The notes: generated by a model from the sequence alone, not told the origin. DNA of 64,000 nt from Fictibacillus nanhaiensis (GCA_017052515.1 JAFHKR010000036.1:152699-216698), one strand, 5' to 3'; counted from the first letter of the stretch, positions 51,958-60,016 are shown. Program-made: numbers and translations.

Positions 51958-51992
51958 AAAAAATAAACATCACTCAAAATGGAGTGATGTTC
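51958..51992 (-). terminator. terminator of the GNAT gene
   Basis: On the minus strand AACATCACTC pairs perfectly with GAGTGATGTT around CATTTT, followed by TATTTTTTTG. Confidence 0.9.
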
Positions 51993-52029
51993 TTTAGTAT
52001 GCGCAGAGGAGCTGTACAAGTTACCTGTA

Positions 52030-52596
52030 TTAAGCTTCCTTTAACTGTTCTTCCACAATTTCCAGAGGCTGTGTTTGTGTACGAAGCATGTGCATAAGAT
52101 AGTTATCTTTTTCAATCTGATAAAGGTTATAGATATCCTGCCCCTGATTAAGCTGATCATAAACATCTTTTCTTGTTTCGTTAGCTAACGTCACATAAGG
52201 AATTTTTTCAGCAGCTTTTTGTGAACGAATATTTACTTTGCGAATACGCATAAAAATGGTGTGGATATCTTTCTCATAAAACAATTCAGAAAAGAAAGCT
52301 TCTTTTGCTAAAGAATTATATCCTTTTCCGAAGTAAGGCTGACCAATCCAGGTACCAAGAAAGCCATAGCCGTCTTGGACATCGAATAAATTAATGGTGC
52401 CGATTGGATTATGCCACTCATCCAAAATCGTTCTGGAAATAATGTTTCCTTGGTCTTCTTCCTCGATCGTTTGCTTCGTTAGAAATAGAAATTCTTCAAA
52501 TGAAGCCGCTTTTTGACGCACAAAAGGGAAGACGTCTGGGTGCACCATTAAATTGTAAAGAACATGACTGTCTGATAAATCACGCTTTTTCAACAA
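52030..52596 (-). CDS. GNAT-family N-acetyltransferase (RimJ/RimL-like)
   Basis: 188 residues, TTG start behind GGAGGGAT. LKKRDLSDSHVLYNLMVHPDVFPFVR opens the fold, and GTWIGQPYFGKGYNSLAKEAF holds the acetyl-CoA loop (pattern QPYFGKGYN). Resembles the Acetyltransf_3 group that modifies ribosomal proteins, amino groups of small molecules or antibiotics. Unusual in having a ~200-nt structured leader (52603-52801) that can mask its ribosome site. Substrate unknown. Confidence 0.83.
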   Translation of the reverse strand: MLKKRDLSDSHVLYNLMVHPDVFPFVRQKAASFEEFLFLTKQTIEEEDQGNIISRTILDEWHNPIGTINLFDVQDGYGFLGTWIGQPYFGKGYNSLAKEAFFSELFYEKDIHTIFMRIRKVNIRSQKAAEKIPYVTLANETRKDVYDQLNQGQDIYNLYQIEKDNYLMHMLRTQTQPLEIVEEQLKEA

Positions 52597-52602
52597 TTTA
52601 AT

Positions 52603-52801
52603 CCCTCCTAGAGGGCAGAAGTATCCCCCACCCTCGAATTAAGAATAAAAATTAATTCGGGGTGGGAATCGAACCCACTAGGACCAGTCATAGCTGGTGG
52701 CGCACCAATTGCCTTCCCTTGCTTCAATATTTAATTTATGAAAATAATGTTGTATTTGATTCGGGAGCGACTTTTAAAATGTTCCGGATTCGCATAATCC
52801 G
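52603..52801 (-). promoter_or_regulatory. structured, tRNA-like leader with alternative hairpins
   Basis: Read on the minus strand: a hairpin CGGATT/AATCCG (52801-52785), a D-arm-like GGC...GCC with AATTGGTGC (52713-52699), an arm ACCAG/CTGGT (52698-52683), and a canonical T-arm GTGGG-TTCGATT-CCCAC (52678-52662). The CCCAC of the T-arm also belongs to a 15-bp hairpin (52666-52652 with 52642-52627). That hairpin competes with GAGGG/CCCTC (52635-52631 with 52615-52611), and the same CCCTC can pair with the ribosome site GAGGG (52607-52603). No acceptor stem forms, so it is not a tRNA gene. Confidence 0.62.
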
Positions 52802-52850
52802 CATGTTGCTCTAATTGTATAATAAGACATTTTTTTAAAAAAGAAAATAG

Positions 52851-53981
52851 TTATTTTGTAGATTTTTTGTAAATTATTTCTCCGTCGATCATGGTCATGA
52901 CAGGGGTGGCAGAAAAGTGGAACGGATGCTCAGTCCAGAGGGATAAATCAGCATCTTTTCCGATCTCGATACTGCCTACTCGATCATCGATTCCAAGGTT
53001 CTTGGCAGGAGCGATTGTGATTCCTTCAAGCGCTTTTTTTTCGCTCAATCCTTCTCTAACGGCAATTGCCGCACAAACGTTTAAATATTGAATCGGAATG
53101 TATGGGTGATCAGTCGTGATTGAAACTTCAACATTATTTTCGGATAGTATACGATACGTATCCCATGTTTTGTTCTTTAGTTCGATCTTAGACTTACGTG
53201 TTAGTGTAGGACCAACACTTACTTTTAAGTTCAAATCTTTGAACGAGTCGGCAATAAGATGACCTTCTGTGCAATGTTCAATACGGAAATCTAGGTTGAA
53301 TTCTTCAGCAAAACGAATAGCTGACAGAATATCATCTGCTCGGTGAGCATGAATACGAACAGGGATCTCACGATTTAAAGCGGCTGCGATTGGTGCAACA
53401 CGCAAATTATCTTGGTAGGCAGAATCTTTCGCTTGGTAAAAAGCTTCACGCAGCATCCCCATGATCCCCATACGAGTAATAGAATCATTGTGCCGTCCAC
53501 TGTGGATACGCTTTGGATTTTCACCTAATGCAATCTTAAGTCCAGCCGTTTCCTTAATGATCATTTTCCTAATATCGTGTCCATGCGTTTTAATAACAGA
53601 TGTCGTTCCACCGATAACATTTGCACTACCAGGCATGATATGAGCTGTTGTAACTCCATAACGTACGGCATCTTTAAAAGCGATGTCGAGTGGATGACAG
53701 CCATCGATCGCACGAATATGTGGAGTTAGCACCTCATGCGTTTCGTTAGCATCGTTGCCAGCCCATCCTGTTCCTTCGTCATATAAACCTAGATGAGTAT
53801 GAACATCAATGAATCCAGGAAGAAGATGCAGATTTTCAGCTTGAATGATTTCCATATCGGCTGTTGGCTCAATATGCGTTTCGACAGCTATGATTTTTCC
53901 ATTCTCAATTAGAACATCGCCTTGCTGAAGCTCGCTGCTAGTAATCGGATAAACTTTTGCTTTTTGAATTAATGTTTTCAT
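52851..53981 (-). CDS. amidohydrolase (imidazolonepropionase-like)
   Basis: 376 residues. Metal-dependent amidohydrolase: HLLPGFIDVHTHLGLYDEG (HxH), a conserved Lys region (MIIKETAGLKIALGENPK), further His in VRIHAHRADD and IEHCTEG, and ITTDHPYIP with the metal Asp region. COG1228-type proteins of Bacillus often act on cyclic amides or dipeptides; the substrate here is unknown. Overlaps no neighbour; 30 nt after the yfhF stop. Confidence 0.85.
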   Translation of the reverse strand: MKTLIQKAKVYPITSSELQQGDVLIENGKIIAVETHIEPTADMEIIQAENLHLLPGFIDVHTHLGLYDEGTGWAGNDANETHEVLTPHIRAIDGCHPLDIAFKDAVRYGVTTAHIMPGSANVIGGTTSVIKTHGHDIRKMIIKETAGLKIALGENPKRIHSGRHNDSITRMGIMGMLREAFYQAKDSAYQDNLRVAPIAAALNREIPVRIHAHRADDILSAIRFAEEFNLDFRIEHCTEGHLIADSFKDLNLKVSVGPTLTRKSKIELKNKTWDTYRILSENNVEVSITTDHPYIPIQYLNVCAAIAVREGLSEKKALEGITIAPAKNLGIDDRVGSIEIGKDADLSLWTEHPFHFSATPVMTMIDGEIIYKKSTK

Positions 53982-54011
53982 AAGTTGTCACCTGATAAAT
54001 TATTTTTATTA

Positions 54012-54905
54012 TCATTGTAACAAATCATGTAAAGCCCCCTTTAAGTGTGGATAGGAAAAGGTATAGCCTAGGTTTTGCGCTTTTTCTGGAAGTACTTGCT
54101 GTCCCTTTAGGATCAACATACTCATTTCACCGAACATGAGTTTAAAAGCGATCGAAGGAGCAGGGAGCCAATGTGGTCGATGCATAACGTCCCCTGTTAC
54201 TTGACCGAATTCTTTCATCGTAACAGGATGTGGAGACGTTACATTAACAGGACCTGAATATTGTTCATTTTCTATGGCTTCTGTGATGAGTTTTGCTACG
54301 TCCTCCAAATGAACCCATGAAACCCACTGATCACCTGAACCCACAGTACCACCTGCAAAAAAACGATAGGGAAGACTTAATTGAGGAAGTACTCCACCAT
54401 CTTTACCTAGTACTAGTCCAAATCGCGTGAAAACCGTTCTGATTCCGAGGGATTCCGCTCCTGATGCTTTTGTTTCCCAAGCACTAACAACTTCAGCTAA
54501 AAAGTCTGTGCCGTGTTTGGATGATCTTTCTGTGAACACTTCCGTCTCAGAAGTTCCATAATAACCAATAGCAGATGCGTTTACCCAAACGGAAGGTTTA
54601 TTTGGCATCTTCTCAACGAGCTTCAGTAAATTTTCAGTTACTTTTAAACGACTGTTTAAAATACCCTGTTTCTTTTCATCGGTCCATCTGCCGTTAATGG
54701 ATTCTCCAGCAAGGTTTACTACTGCATCAATCGGAGGTAGATCAGGTTCATTGTTTGACATCCATTGCACGTATTTAACGTTTTTTTTCTGAGATTGTTT
54801 ATCTTTTCGTGTAAGAATATAGACTTCATTCCCGAGCGATGTAAGGTGATGGGTCAGAAAGCTTCCTACAAAGCCAGTGCCTCCTGTAATTAAGATTCTT
54901 TTCAA
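54012..54905 (-). CDS. yfhF: TIGR01777-family epimerase-like SDR (YfhF)
   Basis: 297 residues. Rossmann start ILITGGTGFVGSFLTHHL, VVNLAGESINGRWTDEKKQ (family hallmark), SAIGYYGTSE with the active-site Tyr region, and a C-terminal KGALHDLL domain. Related to nucleoside-diphosphate-sugar epimerases and the division-linked YfcH/SulA-like group, with no proven substrate. Position next to recX matches B. subtilis yfhF-yfhG, here interrupted by the cstA pair on the other strand. Confidence 0.88.
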   Translation of the reverse strand: MKRILITGGTGFVGSFLTHHLTSLGNEVYILTRKDKQSQKKNVKYVQWMSNNEPDLPPIDAVVNLAGESINGRWTDEKKQGILNSRLKVTENLLKLVEKMPNKPSVWVNASAIGYYGTSETEVFTERSSKHGTDFLAEVVSAWETKASGAESLGIRTVFTRFGLVLGKDGGVLPQLSLPYRFFAGGTVGSGDQWVSWVHLEDVAKLITEAIENEQYSGPVNVTSPHPVTMKEFGQVTGDVMHRPHWLPAPSIAFKLMFGEMSMLILKGQQVLPEKAQNLGYTFSYPHLKGALHDLLQ

Positions 54906-55008
54906 GATAATCCACCTCTTTCCAATTTATTTATTTAAAAATTATGAATATTTGTTATAATTCATCTTGTACATATTATATTACCCTATTGAGGAGGAAA
55001 GAAGGCTT

Positions 55009-57111
55009 ATGGAGCTCCAAAGAAATGTGCAAGCAAAAAAGAAGAACCCCTTTTTGAAAGCGCTGTTATGGATTGGTATTGCTTTAGCGGGGGGAATCGC
55101 CTTATCGATCATCGCGCTCCAAAGAGACGAGAAGATCAATGCAATCTGGTTTGTTGTTGCTTCCTTGTGTACCTATGCCATTGCTTATCGCTTTTATGCA
55201 CGATTTATTGCTACAAAAATCTTCAGCCTTAATAAAAACAACGCAACACCTGCAGAAAGATATGCAGATGGTAAGGATTATGTACCGACAAACAAATGGG
55301 TCCTTTATGGACACCATTTTGCTGCGATCGCGGGTGCTGGTCCACTTGTAGGTCCAACCTTAGCCGCACAGATGGGATATCTGCCTGGTACCATCTGGAT
55401 TATTGTCGGCGCTGTACTTGCGGGTGCTGTACAAGACTTTGTTATTTTAATTATTTCCATGAGACGCAGAGGTAAATCAATCGGTCAGATTGCGAAAGAA
55501 GAAATAGGGCCAGTTGGTGGAATGCTAGCGCTTATCGGTGTTTTTGCTATTATGGTTATTTTAATCGCCGTGCTTGCACTAGTCGTTGTTAACGCACTTA
55601 AATCAAGCCCGTGGGGTACATATACGATTGCCATGACTATACCGATCGCTCTTTTCATGGGTGTTTATATGCGCTATCTTCGCCCGGGAAGGGTAGGAGA
55701 AGCGTCCATTATTGGTTTTGTATTGTTGATTTTTGCACTTATCAGCGGCCAATGGGTAGCGGATTCTCCAACACTTGCACCTCTTTTTACATTTGATGGA
55801 GAGACTTTAGCATGGATGTTGATCGTTTATGGTTTTCTTGCATCTGTTCTTCCTGTTTGGATGCTTCTTGCACCAAGGGACTATCTCAGTACGTTCTTAA
55901 AAGTAGGGGTAATCGGAATGATGGCACTCGGTATTCTCATCGTAATGCCTGAGATTCAAATGCCTGCTCTCACTAAATTTATTGATGGAACAGGTCCAGT
56001 ATTCGCAGGAAACCTCTTTCCGTTCTTGTTCATTACGATTGCTTGTGGAGCCATCTCTGGTTTCCATGCTTTGATCTCATCAGGAACATCGCCTAAACTA
56101 ATCGCAAACGAGCAGCATGCTCCTATGATTGGTTACGCAGGAATGCTAACAGAATCTTTTGTCGCGATTATGGCGATGGTAGCAGCAACGCTTTTAACGC
56201 CTGGAATCTATTTTGCCATCAACTCTCCAGGTGCTGCGATCGGAACGGATGTCGCAACAGCTGCTACAACGATTTCCTCTTGGGGATTCACGGTATCCGC
56301 AGATGAAATCAATGAACTCGCTAAAAATGTTGATGAAGAATCGATTCTATCTCGGACAGGGGGTGCCCCGTCACTAGCTGTAGGGATCGCACAAATTTTC
56401 TCGCAAGTTATCGGTGGACCACAGCTGATGGCGTTCTGGTACCATTTTGCGATACTTTTTGAGGCTGTATTCATATTGACCACCATTGACGCTGGTACAC
56501 GAGTAGGTAGGTTTATGCTTCAAGATCTTCTTGGACAAATCTACAAACCTTTACGAAAAACAGACTCAATGCCAGCTGTATATTTCACGAGTGCGTTAGT
56601 CGTTGCAGGCTGGGGTTATTTCTTAGTTGTCGGTGTAACGGATCCGTTAGGCGGCATCAATACGCTGTGGCCATTGTTCGGTATCGTTAACCAAATGTTA
56701 GCGGCTATCGCACTTATCGTGGCAACTACCGTTATTTTGAAGATGGGTAAGAAGAAGTTTGTGTGGGTTACATTGGTTCCACTTGCTTGGTTGATGATCG
56801 TAACGTTCTATGCGGCTTGGCAAAAGATTTTCTCTGATATTCCGAAAATCGGTTTCTTAAAACAAGCAGAGGTCATGAAAGAAGCGATAGCGAGCGGCAA
56901 CTTGCCAGCTACTGTACCTTCCATGGAAGCTGCAGAAAAGCTGGTATTCAACAATACGTTAAATGCTTATTTAACAGCGATTTTTATGTTACTTATTCTA
57001 GGAGTTCTTATTGATGCAATGCGAATCTGGTACAAAGCGATCAAGAGCGAAAAACCTTTAGAAACTTCAGAAGAGCCATTTGTGCAAACAAAGCTTGGTG
57101 ATGTCTCGTGA
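55009..57111 (+). CDS. cstA: CstA-family (pyruvate/peptide) transporter
   Basis: 700 residues from ATG 55009 after GAGGAGGAAAG. About 16-18 membrane spans. Family landmarks: YGHHFAAIAGAGPLVGPTLAAQMGYLPG, FHALISSGTSPKLIANE, TIDAGTRVGRFMLQDLLG. CstA and BtsT proteins import pyruvate in E. coli and were earlier linked to peptide use in carbon starvation. A TATAAT at 54956-54961 is a likely -10. Overlaps by 4 nt with its usual small partner gene. Not part of the yfh block in B. subtilis, so probably inserted here. Confidence 0.9.
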   Translation: MELQRNVQAKKKNPFLKALLWIGIALAGGIALSIIALQRDEKINAIWFVVASLCTYAIAYRFYARFIATKIFSLNKNNATPAERYADGKDYVPTNKWVLYGHHFAAIAGAGPLVGPTLAAQMGYLPGTIWIIVGAVLAGAVQDFVILIISMRRRGKSIGQIAKEEIGPVGGMLALIGVFAIMVILIAVLALVVVNALKSSPWGTYTIAMTIPIALFMGVYMRYLRPGRVGEASIIGFVLLIFALISGQWVADSPTLAPLFTFDGETLAWMLIVYGFLASVLPVWMLLAPRDYLSTFLKVGVIGMMALGILIVMPEIQMPALTKFIDGTGPVFAGNLFPFLFITIACGAISGFHALISSGTSPKLIANEQHAPMIGYAGMLTESFVAIMAMVAATLLTPGIYFAINSPGAAIGTDVATAATTISSWGFTVSADEINELAKNVDEESILSRTGGAPSLAVGIAQIFSQVIGGPQLMAFWYHFAILFEAVFILTTIDAGTRVGRFMLQDLLGQIYKPLRKTDSMPAVYFTSALVVAGWGYFLVVGVTDPLGGINTLWPLFGIVNQMLAAIALIVATTVILKMGKKKFVWVTLVPLAWLMIVTFYAAWQKIFSDIPKIGFLKQAEVMKEAIASGNLPATVPSMEAAEKLVFNNTLNAYLTAIFMLLILGVLIDAMRIWYKAIKSEKPLETSEEPFVQTKLGDVS

Positions 57112-57317
57112 CATTTCAAGCAGCTTGGAAATGGGTGAAAGACATCTTTCAGATCCTTTTATATATCGGAAAGGGAATTTCAAATCTGCCTGATTATCAA
57201 GCTTATGTGAAGCATCTAAAAGAAAATCATCCAGATCTCACACCTCCGACTGAAAAAGAGTTTTTTGCAGAGTTACTCGAGAATAAATACGGCGCAAATG
57301 CAAAACGCTGTTGATAA
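57108..57317 (+). CDS. ybdD: YbdD/YjiX (DUF466, Sel_put) protein with UGA near the C-terminus
   Basis: Small cytosolic partner of CstA/BtsT transporters, ~69 residues. LLYIGKGISNLPDYQAYVKHLKENHPD and PPTEKEFFAELLENKYG match the family. E. coli members end in RCC. Here the end reads R-C-UGA with UAA as the very next codon (57312-57317), so the second Cys is replaced by UGA. A hairpin AAGTGCA-GGT-TGCACTT follows with the loop 18 nt after the UGA. I read the product as ending RCU. If UGA is a plain stop, the protein ends at Cys68 and loses one Cys. Confidence 0.78.
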
Positions 57318-57325
57318 ACCTTTAT

Positions 57326-57342
57326 AAGTGCAGGTTGCACTT
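57326..57342 (+). promoter_or_regulatory. bacterial SECIS candidate for the YbdD protein
   Basis: AAGTGCA-GGT-TGCACTT, a perfect 7-bp stem with a GGT loop starting 18 nt after UGA 57312-57314. It lies entirely past the UAA, so it is not constrained by coding, which makes its form informative. Confidence 0.72.
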
Positions 57343-57345
57343 TCA

Positions 57346-57386
57346 TTAAAAAAGCATTCTTCCCACTGGGGGAGGGTGCTTTTTTA
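57346..57386 (+). terminator. terminator of the cstA-ybdD unit
   Basis: AAAAAAGCATTCTTCCC pairs with GGGGAGGGTGCTTTTTT through G-U pairs. It follows directly after the SECIS-like hairpin. Confidence 0.82.
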
Positions 57387-57462
57387 TGTGATGAACAGGT
57401 GAGCTGAGGGTGGTGGAAGGTATGCTTTTTACGGTACGTGTTTTTTTTTTTAATTACACGTT

Positions 57463-57588
57463 CACCGGTAAAGTAGCGTTTACCACCTATAAATTACTTA
57501 TTTCCACCGATGAATGCTGTGTGAGCACCTGTAACTGAGGTTTCTACACCTGTAAATCAGTTCTAACCACCGATGTTGTTTTAAATCC
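57463..57588. repeat. short tandem array, exact 21-bp period (six units)
   Basis: Units starting CACC(T/G)(A/G)T occur at 57463, 57484, 57505, 57526, 57547 and 57568. Only the first ~10 bases are conserved; the remainder of each unit is unrelated. Confidence 0.85.
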
Positions 57589-57651
57589 CCGCCTCATCCA
57601 ACGATAAGGTGCTTGTTTTCATTAACATTCTCATCCAGATACAATCGGAGG

Positions 57652-57670
57652 GTTTGAAGACTGTTCAAAC
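57652..57670. promoter_or_regulatory. inverted repeat upstream of recX
   Basis: GTTTGAA-GACTG-TTCAAAC, a perfect 7-5-7 inverted repeat 52 nt before the recX start. It does not fit the Bacillus SOS box (CGAACN4GTTCG). Candidate operator of unknown partner. Confidence 0.4.
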
Positions 57671-57722
57671 AGCACGAAATCCGTAAGATATGGTACACTA
57701 ATTGGTGAAAGAAGGTGGGTAG

Positions 57723-58538
57723 ATGGCTGTTATAACAAGGATTTCTGCTCAGCAAAAAAACGACGAACGATTTAATATTTTTATCCAAAAAGGACCAAAA
57801 GAAGAATTTGCATTTAGCGTAGACGCAGATGTTTTAATAAAGTTTTCGCTCCAAAAGGGTATGGAGATCGATGAAGAAGAGTGGGAAGCCATCATTGAAG
57901 AAGATCATTATCGAAAAGCGTTCAACAAAGCTCTTCATTACTTATCTTTTCGGATGCGAACCGCTCATGAGATTGAAGTCTATCTAGAAAAGAAAGAAGT
58001 TCCTGAATCCACTATTAAACGAGTTCTGCAAAAACTTTCAGAGTATGATTTTGTGAATGACGAAACCTTTGCGAAATCTCTCGTGAGAAGTCGTATGAAC
58101 ACATCGTTTAAAGGTCCAGGCATGATTAGGCAGGAGCTGAAGAAAAAAGGAATCAGTGATCGTCACACAGAAGAGGCTCTTGATCAATTCAGTTATGAAG
58201 AGCAACTAGAAGCTAGCATTGCGTTTATTCAAAAACAATTTTCAAGCGGAAAGAAACGTTCTGAGAAAGAACAGAAGCAAAGGATCGCTCAGCAGCTTCA
58301 GCAAAAAGGATATATGTGGGAAGTAATTGAAATGGCGTTTCAAGAAGCGAAGATCAGTCAATCGGCTGAAGATGAAAAAGAAGCCTTGCTGGCACATGCT
58401 CGCAAAGCTCACCATAAATACAAAAAGTACAGTGGGTTTGAATACGAGTCGCGCATGAAGAAATTTCTTTACAGCAAAGGCTTCAATTCCGAAGTGATAT
58501 CTGAACTGCTTAACGGGGATGAAATTAACGATCTATAA
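57723..58538 (+). CDS. recX: recombination regulator RecX
   Basis: 271 residues, the length typical of Bacillus RecX (YfhG). Three-helix repeat motifs recur: YLSFRMRTAHEIEVYLEKKEVPESTIKRVLQKL, then LVRSRMNTSFKGPGMIRQELKKKGIS and a third copy near 190-215. RecX modulates RecA filaments. AGAAGGTGGG precedes the ATG. Its 3' end overlaps the convergent SDR gene by 14 nt. Confidence 0.93.
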   Translation: MAVITRISAQQKNDERFNIFIQKGPKEEFAFSVDADVLIKFSLQKGMEIDEEEWEAIIEEDHYRKAFNKALHYLSFRMRTAHEIEVYLEKKEVPESTIKRVLQKLSEYDFVNDETFAKSLVRSRMNTSFKGPGMIRQELKKKGISDRHTEEALDQFSYEEQLEASIAFIQKQFSSGKKRSEKEQKQRIAQQLQQKGYMWEVIEMAFQEAKISQSAEDEKEALLAHARKAHHKYKKYSGFEYESRMKKFLYSKGFNSEVISELLNGDEINDL

Positions 58539-59196
58539 AGATTTCAGGTCTGTTGTCGTCCTGTTCCACGATTAGTGCCGCAACTTGCTCTGGAGACTTT
58601 AAGCGTGAGCGATCTGTAATATGAGTGGATTCATCCCAGAACGGCGTATCCATACCACCCATATAAACGGCAGTTGGATAGATATTTGATCCGTCCCATT
58701 CCTTTACAAGACTTTCCGTAAATCCTCTAACGGCAAACTTAGAAGCACAATAGACGGATTCATTTACTTTTCCACGTAATCCTGCCGTTGAAATAATGTT
58801 CATGACCTTGCCGAAGCCTTGCTTTTCAAATAGTGAAAAAGCAATCTTCGTTGGAAAAATGGTGCCATAAACATTCGTTTCAAGCATCCCTGTGATATCT
58901 GTTTTTGATAAGTCTTCAAGCGGATCGAATATTCCAATGCCTGCATTGTTGATCAACGCGTGAACATGCTCGCTTTGAAAGATGGATTGAAGCATGGATT
59001 CTGTTTGTTCGTAATTCGTAACATCACACACTTTATAGGACACGGTGTTTTCAGGGTTAACAAATGATTGCACAGCTTGTTTTAATTTTTCTTCATTACG
59101 ACCAACAAGGTATATGTTGTGTGTTTTATTATATTCAAGGGCAAGTGCGAGTCCTAAGCCTGAACCGCCGCCCGTAATAATTACTGTCTTATTCAA
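58525..59196 (-). CDS. short-chain dehydrogenase/reductase
   Basis: 223 residues from TTG 59196 (AGGAGTG upstream; the frame also opens at GTG 59205, which overlaps the site). Classical SDR: TGGGSGLGLAL cofactor motif, NNAG, catalytic Ser in ISTAG and YCASK with Tyr/Lys. The Asp after the second strand is absent and Arg follows (VGRNEEK), suggesting NADPH. Substrate unknown. Convergent with recX. Confidence 0.85.
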   Translation of the reverse strand: MNKTVIITGGGSGLGLALALEYNKTHNIYLVGRNEEKLKQAVQSFVNPENTVSYKVCDVTNYEQTESMLQSIFQSEHVHALINNAGIGIFDPLEDLSKTDITGMLETNVYGTIFPTKIAFSLFEKQGFGKVMNIISTAGLRGKVNESVYCASKFAVRGFTESLVKEWDGSNIYPTAVYMGGMDTPFWDESTHITDRSRLKSPEQVAALIVEQDDNRPEIFIDR

Positions 59197-59263
59197 AATT
59201 ATCACTCCTATGTAGTTAGTTCTTAAGCATATATAGGGTACAGAAAAGAAAGGAAGTAATCAA

Positions 59264-59569
59264 ATGGAAAAAAGATTCAGCGAGATGACAGATGTTGAGA
59301 TTAAAGGCGAAATTGCTTCCCTTCGAGCTAAGGCACAAAAAGCAGAACAAATGGGCATGGTAAGTGAGTACGCTGTTTATGAACGAAAGATCGCGATGGG
59401 CAAATGCTACTTGATGGATCCTTCAACGATTGAAAGCGGGAAAGAGTACGGAATTCAAGGAGATCCAGGTTCAACTTTTTCTGTGCTCTACCTAAATGGT
59501 ATTTTTGCCTGGGGTTACAAAAATAAACAAAGTGCACTCGAAGCACTGCCGATTTCTGTTCTTGAATAA
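59264..59569 (+). CDS. yfhH: YfhH-family protein
   Basis: 101 residues. MEKRFSEMTDVEIKGEIASL and AEQMGMVSEYAVYERKIAMGKCYLMDP are typical of YfhH (DUF1811), helical N-terminus followed by a small SH3-like beta part (GKEYGIQGDPGSTFSVLYLNG). GAAAGGAAGTAATC upstream. Function unknown. Neighbour of recX as in B. subtilis. Confidence 0.88.
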   Translation: MEKRFSEMTDVEIKGEIASLRAKAQKAEQMGMVSEYAVYERKIAMGKCYLMDPSTIESGKEYGIQGDPGSTFSVLYLNGIFAWGYKNKQSALEALPISVLE

Positions 59570-59612
59570 TTTTGAAGGCTATTTCTTTGTGTTTTGTTCA
59601 AAGCTTCTTTGC

Positions 59613-59742
59613 AGTTGATTGGAGTGCAAGGTGCGAGACTCCTGGGGGATCAGCGGGACAGGTGAGACACCTAAGGTCGCAAGGCGACGAGGTGGCTCAC
59701 CGCACGCCCCCCGGAAAGCGAGCACCTGAAACGGAGATCAGC
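59613..59742 (+). repeat. ~130 bp structured intergenic repeat, copy G
   Basis: Forward copy from AGTTGATTGGAGTGC to ACGGAGATCAGCC. Inner stem CACCT...AGGTG with GTCGC/GCGAC at the tip. A 62-codon frame across it is spurious. Confidence 0.9.
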
Positions 59743-59774
59743 CACTTTAAGTCTTTTTGATTAAAAAACAAAAT

Positions 59775-59805
59775 AAAGAAGCGGTACAGGACCGCTCCTT
59801 TATTC
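59775..59805 (-). terminator. terminator of the sspK unit
   Basis: On the minus strand GGAGCGGT pairs with ACCGCTTC around CCTGT, followed by TTTATTTTG. Confidence 0.82.
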
Positions 59806-59809
59806 GTCA

Positions 59810-59977
59810 CTATGAACGCTTACGTGTTTGAATTTCAAGCACATAGTTATTTAATGCTTGCTGGGTCTCCCCGTTCACTTGGTTGTACGCATGCTTCGAA
59901 TTGGCACGCGGTGAGTGAAAGGGGTCAGAATATTTACCGTTAAATCGCGTTGATGAGAAGTAGTCTTTCTTGTTCAA
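59810..59977 (-). CDS. YpzG-like small protein
   Basis: 55 residues from TTG 59977, GGGGGGTG upstream. MNKKDYFSSTRFNGKYSDPF and later HAYNQVNGETQQAL and TRKRS fit the YpzG-type pattern (SPF.SP.A...A..QVNGETQQ). Polar, no membrane span. It is behind sspK on the same strand, 39 nt after its stop, so probably also forespore-expressed. Confidence 0.68.
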   Translation of the reverse strand: MNKKDYFSSTRFNGKYSDPFHSPRANSKHAYNQVNGETQQALNNYVLEIQTRKRS

Positions 59978-60016
59978 CTGATTCACCCCCCAGAATGAAA
60001 TTCATAACCGCAAGAG

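Noticed and set aside
52662..52713. tRNA gene on the minus strand
   Set aside because: The T-arm is canonical, but no acceptor stem pairs and the anticodon-like loop has six bases. Called a tRNA-like leader instead.
52603..52801. tRNA-Sec (selC) gene
   Set aside because: No UCA anticodon loop and no 8-bp acceptor stem.
57652..57670. LexA (SOS) box before recX
   Set aside because: GTTTGAA-N5-TTCAAAC does not match CGAACN4GTTCG in arm sequence or spacing.
59572..59760. Protein-coding frame across repeat copy G
   Set aside because: The frame lies over non-coding repeat DNA; other copies break it.
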